From the NCBI GenBank assembly GCA_018907035.1, contig JACCIC010000207.1, positions 1-64,000 of the forward strand: 64,000 nt of DNA. Direction: 5' to 3'. The notes beneath the pieces are model-generated. The model was not told where the DNA came from. It did not search any database and saw only the letters and a list, made by a program, of their open reading frames with translations. This stretch comes from Sycobia sp. Sy_11 (taxonomy: Eukaryota; Arthropoda; Insecta; Hymenoptera; Epichrysomallidae). Made by a program: the position numbers and the translations under genes. This document shows positions 55,861 to 64,000 of the stretch, piece by piece. Position 1 is the stretch's first letter, and each line of letters opens with the position of its first letter.

Positions 55861-55872
55861 TTTTTTTTCTTT

Positions 55873-56037
55873 TTATGTTATTTAACGTCGCTTTATTTAT
55901 GCTTCCTAATATAGGTGGTAATCAGCGACGGAGGTCTGCAATGTGTTTGTAAACAAAGCACAGTAAGTATTATAGCGGTTTTTGTGTCAATCGGCCAAGA
56001 CCGGGATTTGAACTCGGATCACCAAGTTACTAGTCCT
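55873..56037 (-). mobile_element. tRNA-derived SINE, copy 4, head truncated
   Basis: Inverted: tail complement ATGTTATTTAACGTCGCTT, body, then GGGATTTGAACTCGGATCAC (B-box complement). It stops at ACTAGTCCTT before the A-box region, so the head is incomplete. Confidence 0.85.
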
Positions 56038-56514
56038 TCCAAGCGGGGAAAAATTCCCAACGGACAAATTTCTAGAATTTCAGAAAATTCTCACAATTTC
56101 ATATTTCCTAGAATTTTTTTTATTTAAAAATTTCTTTTACTTTAAAATTTCTTTCATTTTCCAATTTCTTTTTAAAATTATTTTTTAAAATTTCTTAAAT
56201 TTAAAATATCCTTTTTTTAAGATAAGAATAAAATACTTTTTTCTGATTACATTTTTTTATTAATATAAATTTCATTCTCATTAAAATACATTTTGTTTAA
56301 CCAGTTTCGCCCTGTCCGTACTTCCCACGTAAATAATGTTCTATCCATGTGCGCAAAATCATTACGTTACGGATTGCACACATTGGTAATAGCCTTGTGC
56401 ATAACGTATGGTTTCCACAAAGCACGTATTGCTATTCACTCTGTAGCGACTGCAACAATGGACACTGTAGCTCCTATATATGAACTATATTCTGAAATTA
56501 GAGAAAAAACATGA

Positions 56515-56680
56515 AAAACTATGAAAATTATGAAAATTATCAAAATTATGAAAAATTCTAAAAATTATGAAAATTATGAAAATTATAAAAATTATGAAAA
56601 TTATAAAAATTATAAAAAAACTATGAAAAATTATGAAATATTATGAAAATTTTGAAAATTATGAAAAAAGTTATTGAATT
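56515..56680. repeat. Minisatellite of GAAAATTAT-type units
   Basis: ATGAAAATTATGAAAATTAT and one-base variants repeat for about 165 bp with a 9-11 bp period. Confidence 0.88.
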
Positions 56681-57059
56681 TTTATTAAATATATTAGGTG
56701 GAATTTAAAATAAATATACACGAAATAATTTTTTAACATGAACTTTATTTCAAACGAGGAAAGAAAAGACGTCTGTTCAAATGAAAGGACAACGCAAGAC
56801 TAACTGTAGTGTTCGAAATTGAAAACTCTGCAAGCTTTTGTGAGAAGCTTAAAACCTATAAAAAACATCAAGCATCCAAACAATAAACTCATAAATCATA
56901 TGTCGCGTAGGGCAGCAAAGACGCAGATCGTAATAAGACCCAGTGGACTCATATGTTTATATCCTTTTACGATTCGGTCCAATATTTAGTTTCAAGTATT
57001 TTTTGATTTATTATTTATAGAAGGATAAAATAATCTAACAAAAGTATTAACGTATAAAA

Positions 57060-57140
57060 AATATTCAGGTATGAAAAAGTATTAAAATATGAAAAAGTAT
57101 GAAAAAGTATGGAAAAAGTATGGAAAAAGTATGAAAACTT
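57060..57140. repeat. Minisatellite of TATGAAAAAG-type units
   Basis: About seven units of 10-11 bp, directly upstream of the Polinton polymerase region. Confidence 0.85.
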
Positions 57141-57157
57141 ATATATTCGTATAAGGT

Positions 57158-57535
57158 TTGATAACCATTCCCTCTTCTCTCGACCCTTCACGTATATTTT
57201 CTGCATTCGAGCACGACAAACCTCCTTCCTTACAACAAATGTCTTTTCTTTCGTCTACTGAATTTCAAGTGAAAAAACTTCGTGATATTTACAAGCGTGT
57301 CAGTGAATTAAGCATACACGAACTCGAGAATTATTTATCAATAACTAAACAGGAAATAATAAAGCTGAGGGAATTTGGCAAAAAACAAGGTCTCTCTCGA
57401 GCAGAAAATCAACAATGTTTAACATGTCTGATTCATCATTTATGTTTACAAACAAGCTCTCGTTATCATGTTGATAGTGAAGTGCCAGTTGGAGGTAGTC
57501 TAATCTCTAATGAGTCAGCTAAAGTAGAATGGTGA
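57158..57535 (+). pseudogene. Uncharacterised coding segment upstream of the Polinton polymerase
   Basis: An open stretch of 125 codons, charged and probably helical (SELSIHELENYLSITKQEI), ending in TGA just before polymerase sequence begins. It may be the N-terminal extension of the polymerase or a separate small gene. No motif is recognised. Confidence 0.45.
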
Positions 57536-57539
57536 GAAA

Positions 57540-60500
57540 TACAATCTGCTTTTAAAAATCGAATAAGAACAGGCGTTGTTGTTAACTTAGAACATCTGAA
57601 CATTCTAAGTTTCTTGGTCGATGCACAGAAACTCTTTGCGAATAAATTTAGAGCTTGTTTACAAGAATATACAGCAATAAAACTAAAATATGATTTTATA
57701 TCATAATTTTCCATGCAGAAAAATGGAGAAGAAACAACAGAGATTAAATATTTCGCAACTGTGAGTGCTATAGTGTTCATGTCTACTGATTTAGAAAAAC
57801 GGTATGAGGAACATATTAACGAACCACTTTTTGCACATCTAGAAGCATTTCAGGATAAAGATTCCGGATGGACATTAAAAAGTATTATCAGTTTGTCCAT
57901 AAACATGAAAAAATTTTCACCTGATAAGGGAAAATCATACATTGCTCTCCCTAAGTTCAGTTCATAGCATCAAAAAGAGTATGTATCAATGTTCATAACA
58001 TTGATAATCAATGCTTCCAATATGCTATTCTTTCAGCATTACGTCCAAATGAAAAAAATCCTCAAAGAGTTCATAATTATGATAAATTTGCAAACGAGTT
58101 GAACTCTGGTTATATAGAATTTCCTGTAAAACTGAAAGATGTTTCTAAATTTGAAAAATTGAATAATATTTCAGTAAATGTTTATAAGCTTAGGAAGTAC
58201 GGATCGAAATATGAAGTATCGCCTTGTCATATTTAATTAAATAAGAAGGAGAAACATGCAAACCTTCTCCTCATTCAGGATTTCTACATAGACGAATATG
58301 AAGAAAACAATATTCCAGACGATAATGGAAGTGTGCCTAAATTCTATTATGTTTCGATTAAAAGTATACCCAGACTTCTAGCATCACAAGTGCGTAAGAG
58401 TCATAAAAAATTATACCATTGTGAAAGATGCTTGCAACATTTTTATAGTGAGGAAAGACTACAAAATTATGAAAATCTTTGCAAAAGTATTAACGATTAT
58501 AGAATAAATTTACCAAACTCATTCAATAACATTTTAAAATTTGAAGATTATAATAAAAGTGAAAAAGTACCTTTTGTAATTTACGCAGATTTTGAATGTT
58601 TATTAAAATCTACAAAAAATGAGAATGCTTTTCAACTTCATTAAGCCTACAGTATAGATTTCTATTTAATATTTAGCTTTGAAAACAAACTATCCGCTTA
58701 CAAATCATATAGACAGAAAATTCCAGTCGACGAGACACCTGCACAATAGTTTGTTCATGAACTAAAATCAATTGGTGAACTGATTGATTATCTCTATAAA
58801 AATCCAAAACCAATGAAACTCACAGATCTTGAAGAATTAACTTTTCAATGGTCGACCGATTGTCCCATATGTCGCAAACCATTTCTACATAAGCAACTAG
58901 TAGTATGAGTTTTTTCTTTTAGATAAAGCAAAAATTAATTTTCTTTTTTTTTAATTAATTTTTTTTCTCTTTAGGTTCCAAGGTGCTGCCCACAATTCAT
59001 GCCGTTTGAACTATAAAGACTCAACATTCATTCCCGTAATTTTTCATAACCTCAATTGTGATACACATTTTATTTTAAAAGAAATTGGAACTTCTACACT
59101 AATGAATGGACGAATTACTTTAATACATCATAACAAGAACAAATATATTCCATTCAGAAAGTATATGGATGACTGCGATATAAATTTTAGATTTATAGAT
59201 TCTTAGCGATTTTTACTATCATGCTTAGAGAAACTTGTATCTAGATAATGTACCAATAGCAATACAGGAATTTCAATTAGATGGATTCTCAAATGAAAAT
59301 ATTGATCTTCTTAGACGTAAAGGCTTATTTCCCTACGATTTTTAAATGGACTAGATAAATTATTCACGACAAAACTGCTGTCGAAAAATGAATTGTGTAA
59401 TAAATTAACAGATTCAGATATTACTGAAAAAGACTACAAGCACGCTGTTCAAGTATGGGAAAGTTTTAATATAAGAACATTAGGAGATTATTCTGACTTA
59501 TATTTAAAAACAGATGTTCTCCTCTTAGCAGATGTCTTCGAAAGTTTTCGAAATACATCTATTAAAGCGTATGGTTTATGTTCTGCACACTACTCCAGGA
59601 TTAACATTTTCAGAAGCTCTTAAAATGAAAAAGGTAGAATTAGAGCTTCTGACTGAAATTGACATGTTCTTATTTATTGGATCAGGCATTCGAGGTAGAA
59701 TCAGTCAGTGTTACAATCGATATGCAAAGGCCAATAATCCATGCATGGAATCGAGATACGATGGAAAAAATAAAATAAAGACCCTTTATATTATGATATT
59801 AATAATCTATATGGTTGGCCGATGGTACAGTATCTACCAATTGGTAAATTTAAGTGCATTGATTATGAATCAACTCGTAACTTTTTCAATACATCACCAG
59901 ATTCTGATATAGGTTATATTGCTGAAGTGGATTTGGAATATCCTGAGGAAATACATGACAAACATCGTGATTTATCTTTCTGTGCCGAGCATCATACGCC
60001 ACCTAGTTCAAAACAAAAGAAACTTCTAACTACATTGAACGATAAAAGCGGTATATAATTGATTATCGCGCCCTTAAGCAAGCGCTTGACAATCGTCTTC
60101 GATTGAAAAAAGTACATAGAATTTTGAGTTTTGAACAGAAACTCTGATTGAAACCGTATGTCGAACTAAGTATTGAAAAACGAAAGCATGCAAAGAATGA
60201 GTTTGAGAAACTGTTTTATAAATTGTTAATTAATGCTGTATATGGAAAATGTATGGAGTGAAAGCGATTTCGCGTTGATGTACGTTTAGTTAATAAATTC
60301 ACTGGTCGATTTGGAGCAGAGGCACGCAAACCTTTACCTAATTATCATAGCTGTGCAATTTTCGATGAAAATTTAGTTGCCATTCAGCTTAAAAAAACAA
60401 GTGAATCAATCAAAAAGCCAAATATATTAGGCTTTGTATCCTCAATCTTTCAAAGACAATAGTGTATGATTTTCACTACTCTTACATGAAACAGCGAGTG

Positions 60501-61002
60501 GGCGAAAAGTGTGAGCTCTCGTATACTGACACTGATAGCTTGATATATGAAGAGGAGGATATTGATATGTTTCAAATAATGAAGAAAGATATTCATAGAT
60601 TTGATACTTGTAAATTATGATGAAAATAATCAGTATAACATTCCGCGTCAAAATCAAAAAGTTTCTGGATTAATGAAAGATGAATGTAATGGAAAGATCA
60701 TGATGGAGTTTATTGGTTTACGAAGTGAAATATACAATATTTTAGTTGATGGAGGAGGGATAGTAAAAAAAGCTAAAGAAATAAAATCGAGTATTGTAAA
60801 AACATCAATAACGTTTGAAGATTATCGAAGATGTTTGGAAGACCTTGTTATTATACAGCAAGAGCAGTGTAACATTCGTTCAAAATTACACATAGTGTAT
60901 ACAGAAAAACAGAAAAAAATTGCCCTCAGTCCATTTGATGATAAAAGATACTTATTACCCAATATGGAGACACATTACCTTGTGGTCACTATAAAATCCT
61001 AG
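57540..61002 (+). pseudogene. polB: Polinton family-B DNA polymerase (protein-primed type), broken
   Basis: It replicates the element. Segments in order: an N-terminal conserved part with DSGWTLKSIISLSINMKKF (about 57860-57915), a zinc-finger-like CERCLQHFYSEERL (58420-58465) and the exonuclease motif VPFVIYADFECLL with Asp/Glu (about 58570-58608). Then come CPICRKPF, GAAHNSCRLNYK, a [20 protein letters not shown] block (59480-59540) and [20 protein letters not shown] (59590-59650). [10 protein letters not shown] stands for the first palm motif (about 59797-59827), followed by [13 protein letters not shown] and YTDTDSLIYE (about 60520-60550), the second catalytic palm motif. The C-terminal LSPFDDKRYLL block ends at 61002. 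At least eight frame changes or stops occur. Order and motifs agree with polymerases of about 1000 or more residues. Confidence 0.88.
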
Positions 61003-61548
61003 AAGAGCAAATGTCGCAAGCTGCAAGTCAGGCAGAGAGGGAAATAATGAAAAGTAAAAGTCAGCAAATAGAGGAGGGGAATGATAATCAGAAGGGATAC
61101 GATGAGACTAATGGAAGAGTAGCTCAAGGTGCAGCTACTAAGGAAGAATAGAGGAAGAATACAATCACCAATAAGATTCGAATAACGGTAGATATACACG
61201 TAGAACAAGAGAGTAGCGATAAAGCAACCAATGAAGAGCTGCACGAGAAAGGATAATGCTTTATAGCATTGAAGGTGAATCGATAAGCGTTGAGTATAAT
61301 ACATCGGATGAAGTATCATATGAAAGGAATCCTAAAGAAAAAAGAAAAATACCTTGGAGGTATTGGAAGGGGTAAGCTCAGTTGAAGTCGAGAGAAGGGA
61401 TGTACTACATAAAGCAATGGAAGAGGCAGAAATTGTGGTGGAGAATTAGCTATTTGAACAGACTGAGGATGATGCAGAACTCATTCGAGCAGTTGAAGAG
61501 TTTAAGAATTATCAACCTTCTCCAAAGAAAACAAGACTAATCTAATAA
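61003..61548 (+). pseudogene. Possible acidic small protein gene of the Polinton, broken
   Basis: The stretch reads as charged, Gln/Glu/Lys-rich sequence (MKSKSQQIEEGNDNQKGYD) in changing frames and ends with EDDAELIRAVEEFKNYQPSP and a Lys/Thr-rich tail before TAA at about 61543. Its bias is coding-like but no family is recognised. Confidence 0.4.
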
Positions 61549-61671
61549 GGTAAGATTCATAATTAATTTTCTCTGAAAATATTAATTTTTTACTATGTTG
61601 GAATTAAGAAAATATTTTTTTCCTTTAGAATAGATTTAGACACTCTAAATAAAATTTCTGAGAGCAAGTTC

Positions 61672-61935
61672 TTGCCGACAAAGAAATGTACGGAATTGGA
61701 GAAAAATCATCAATACATGGTGGCTGCTCTTAAGCAAATCTCCAAAAAATATGGTACCAAAGTCGTTGCTGAGCTGGAATACAACTTTGAAATATTTTTA
61801 CCACAGAAGATATCGTTAGCAATATTAAAAGATGAAGAATTTTTCATCAATATGGCGAACAAAGCAAATAATCTTTGTTTATTTATAAAGTATCAGTGCG
61901 GTAGTTGTTTTGGGTTTAATACTTCTATTTCTTAA
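61672..61935 (+). CDS. Small conserved-looking Polinton protein, 87 codons or slightly more
   Basis: The open frame contains LEKNHQYMVAALKQISKKYG, then TKVVAELEYNFEIFLPQKIS and NNLCLFIKYQCGSCFGFN. The beta-strand-rich pattern with VVAELEYNFEIFLP looks like a compact OB-like or DNA-binding domain, which is only a guess. It is preceded by a T-rich run ending TTTCCTTTAG (about 61617-61629) that could be a splice acceptor. It lies between polymerase and integrase. I recall similar small proteins in insect repeat families but cannot name one. Confidence 0.55.
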   Translation: MPTKKCTELEKNHQYMVAALKQISKKYGTKVVAELEYNFEIFLPQKISLAILKDEEFFINMANKANNLCLFIKYQCGSCFGFNTSIS

Positions 61936-62164
61936 GTAATAATAAGAAAACACATAGTTTCATTTCTATTCATTATTTATTTCTCAAAAACAAAAAAAAC
62001 ATGTATAACTTAATTACATAAATAAATATTATAATCATAATACAATATCTTTCTTATTTACTTTGAAATTAGTGTCCGTACACCTATCCATATATGTTAC
62101 TCATATTATATCTTGTACTCAATTAATTTCTATTTTATTGAACGAACTATTATGCTTACTATTG
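61936..62164. other. AT-rich spacer between convergent Polinton genes
   Basis: No gene; plus-strand and minus-strand genes converge here, and AATAAATATT (about 62021) could serve polyadenylation. Confidence 0.5.
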
Positions 62165-63060
62165 AACCCTAACCATTTAATATATACGCGGTTACCACTC
62201 TGTTTTAGCACTTTTTCTACTAGATAAATTTCAGGATACTTAATTTTTTGAATTTCAGTTTCATAAAAACCCCCAGATACAGGCTTATCGTAATAATCTT
62301 TAGTGTGATAAGTTACTGAATCAGTTTTTACAACTCTTGATATTGTAAAAATTTCAGTAAACCAATTAGGTGTGTAGCCTTTTCAAAAATACGTTTTATT
62401 TTACTTATTCGTACATTATCTCCGACATTGTATTTCGGTTTTTTCCTTGATATCATCTCAATTGAAAAATGCTTCTTCACCTCCTTTTCATTTTCTTAGC
62501 TCACATTTTCAGGCTTAATTCCTATTGTTCGATGTTTTCTTGAATTATAAGCTTTCAGTAAATCTGGAAGGATATCTATCCATTTGTAGTTTCCTTGTTT
62601 ACTGAATTGTATCCACATTGTATTTTTTAATGTTCTATTAAATCGTTCACAAATACTTGCATGAAGATTACTGTATGAAGAATATAAATTTATCTTATAT
62701 TTTTTTATGAGATTTTTAAAGTGTGAATTGTAAAATTCTTTTCCTTAATCGGTTTGTAGATTTGATGGCACTCTTCCATGTTTCAATATTATATTCATAG
62801 CTAGAGTAACATCGTTGCCACTCTTTGATTTTACTCGTTCAACCCAAGCGTACTTCGAAAACAAGTGTATAACAGTGAGTAAGTATCAAAAGCCTTTATT
62901 CTCCTTAGAATAGGGTATCATTTCTACAAGATCTACTTGCCAAGTTGTATCTATACACGTATATCATATTCTTTGCTTATACCTGCGACGATCAGGTTTG
63001 TGTACCTCTTGAACCACTTTCTGTCGTGCTTCCAGTTGATTTTGCCTTTGGTGAGTTTTT
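62165..63060 (-). pseudogene. Polinton retroviral-type integrase with C-terminal chromodomain-like end, broken
   Basis: It inserts the element DNA. On the minus strand, N-terminal KVVQEVHKPDRRRYKQRI leads to TTWQVDLVEMIPYSKENKGF with the first catalytic Asp (about 62890-62950). VPSNLQTD with the second Asp (about 62745-62770) is followed by a stop, and SICERFNRTLKNTMW has the catalytic Glu (about 62620-62665). WIDILPDLLKAYNSRKHRTI and a C-terminal YNVGDNVRISKIKRIF follow, and the sequence ends with VYIKWLGF, as in chromodomains. At least four stops or frame changes are present. Confidence 0.87.
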
Positions 63061-63171
63061 TAATGCATTTTTCCTTTCAATCTCTTTTACAATACAATTC
63101 ACATTAATAACCATTTGTGAAACATTATCTCTTAAACGAGTATGTGAGTCACTAAGAGTTTTCAATTTCGA

Positions 63172-63654
63172 TTATCGTTCTGATTGATAATGATCGGTTT
63201 TCATAATATTTTTATCGAAATTATTCATTCTTTCTTCTAATTTAAATCGATTTTCATTATGAGCATAATATTTTTGATAAAGATCTTTGAATTTCTCTTC
63301 TGTTATCAAGCCATTTTGTTCATGATATTTCTCATTTTCTTTTAGAACTTCATTAATTTTTAAAGATACAGTATTTAGTTCCTGCTGCAATATAGCACAT
63401 AAGGTTTTTACACAAACTGCATCAATATCTGTGGTAGCTTGTCCAACATTACAAAGTCGTTTATTTTCTATATCAAAATTACCATCTGCTGTAAAATTGT
63501 ACCCAATGCCTGGCGGACCTCGACTCTCCTTGGAGTTCTCAAATTTCATCCAAACATGTCGAGACTCATGATGATACTGATGAAGAAAAAGCGTATTTGC
63601 ATTAATATATATATATATATATGTATATATATCCGATTTCACGCAGTTCCTCAA
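63172..63654 (-). CDS. Polinton-associated protein of unknown function with a GPPG segment
   Basis: The open frame of up to 160 codons has a Tyr/Ile start caused by a TA repeat, so the real start is probably the later Met in HVWMKFENSKESRGPPG. The segment GPPGIGYNFTADGNFDIENK is followed by RLCNVGQATTDIDAV, a pattern like repeats of fibre or tail proteins, then a coiled-coil-like C-terminal half (about residues 85-160). It sits next to integrase on the same strand. A structural role is a guess. Confidence 0.5.
   Translation of the reverse strand: MRNCVKSDIYTYIYIYINANTLFLHQYHHESRHVWMKFENSKESRGPPGIGYNFTADGNFDIENKRLCNVGQATTDIDAVCVKTLCAILQQELNTVSLKINEVLKENEKYHEQNGLITEEKFKDLYQKYYAHNENRFKLEERMNNFDKNIMKTDHYQSER
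63600..63640. repeat. Short (TA)n tract
   Basis: TATATATATATATGTATATA at the junction of two minus-strand frames. Confidence 0.9.
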
Positions 63655-63952
63655 TAATTAAATGGATTTCATTGATATGATTGTTATTTCTAGCTGATTA
63701 TTTAGCAATTAGTAATGTTAGTCTCTCAACAAGCTCGTTCGGATCATCCCAGTACACTAACACTATTGAACAATCTTTCTTTGCTATTTTATATTTAGGT
63801 TCGTGACCTCCTCCCTTTTTTTGTATGACTAGCACTGTTGTCAAACATCGGTCTAATAATGTTGAAATATTTTCTACTCTCCGATGAGCGTATAGATTCC
63901 TCTTTACTATGTTTTTTTCCGGTGAGCACTTGTTGCTTCTAGAATACTCCAA
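63645..63952 (-). pseudogene. Small conserved Polinton-associated protein, broken at its end
   Basis: The frame 63698-63952 ends with DCSIVLVYWDDPNELVERL and LTLLIAK, then a stop; the continuation HINEIHLIIEELREIGYI follows on the same strand up to about 63645. The block with WDDPNELV and IIEELRE recurs, as I recall, in many insect repeat-encoded proteins of this kind. It directly precedes the GPPG protein. Function unknown. Confidence 0.5.
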
Positions 63953-64000
63953 TAATTTTCACAATCCGCTGGACTTATTAATGTGTCGTCTGGTTCTTTT

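Larger units (their letters stand above)
56038..57157. other. AT-rich stretch with short tandem repeats, no convincing gene
   Basis: Contains AATTTCTT-type repeats (56070-56220), a GAAAATTAT array (56515-56680) and a TATGAAAAAG array (57060-57140). An open frame at 56293-56514 has no recognisable motif. It may be the terminal region of the adjacent Polinton, but no inverted repeat partner is inside the window. Confidence 0.5.
57158..64000. mobile_element. Maverick/Polinton-type large DNA transposon, decayed, running off the right edge
   Basis: A protein-primed family-B DNA polymerase on the plus strand (57540-61002) and a retroviral-type integrase on the minus strand (62165-63060), with small genes between and behind, is the defining gene pair of Polintons. 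Both genes carry many frameshifts. Terminal inverted repeats, ATPase, protease and capsid genes are not seen here; they may lie beyond 64000. The capsid-like fossil at 23950-25090 may come from a related copy. Confidence 0.85.

Noticed and set aside
58902..58975. Spliceosomal intron in the Polinton polymerase (GTATGAG...CTTTAG)
   Set aside because: Donor and acceptor look plausible and the region is T-rich, but the exon frames do not join in phase and part of the expected zinc-finger segment is missing; decay explains it as well.

Overview
This 64 kb window looks like a transposon-dominated stretch of an animal nuclear genome, most likely an insect and plausibly an ant or other hymenopteran. 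The reasons are the AT-rich background with long (TA)n tracts, and the mix of BEL/Pao and Gypsy LTR elements, an R1-clade LINE, mariner elements, Penelope-like elements (PLEs), a tRNA-derived SINE and a Maverick/Polinton. The taxon is an inference from family content. I recognise no host gene, no rRNA gene and no free tRNA gene. Nearly every coding segment is a mobile-element protein, and most are broken by stops or frameshifts.

Layout. 1-4.0 kb: decayed BEL/Pao element on the minus strand, running off the left edge. 4.0-8.5 kb: AT-rich DNA with a 132-bp G tract and two mariner remnants side by side. 8.5-17.1 kb: a solo LTR and a full-length but dead Gypsy element, both next to the same (TA)n tract. 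17.1-22.0 kb: R1-clade LINE that stops at an A-run before its coding end. 22-25.4 kb: AT-rich DNA with a SINE copy and the fossil of a Polinton-type capsid-like gene. 25.4-38 kb: PLE territory, with three PLE bodies, several fragments and four well-formed hammerhead ribozyme motifs, interleaved with mariners and SINEs that show nested insertions. 38-42.8 kb: Tc1 fragment, short tandem array, LTR and leader of another Gypsy-like element. 43-50 kb: young BEL/Pao element with two 727-bp LTRs, inserted in a degenerate AT-rich minisatellite. 50-54.2 kb: A-rich DNA ending in a lone gag pseudogene. 54.25-55.5 kb: mauritiana-type mariner with one premature stop. 55.5-57.1 kb: PLE fossils, SINE copy, minisatellites. 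57.1-64 kb: Maverick/Polinton with protein-primed family-B DNA polymerase on the plus strand and retroviral-type integrase plus small genes on the minus strand, running off the right edge.

The best leads are the PLE group (hammerhead motifs, inverted terminal arms, a 96-bp tail insertion with a 13-bp target duplication), the four-copy SINE family with one clean target duplication inside a mariner, the Polinton and separate capsid-like fossil, and the repeated association of LTR elements with (TA)n tracts. Statements about families rest on recalled protein motifs; no database search was possible.
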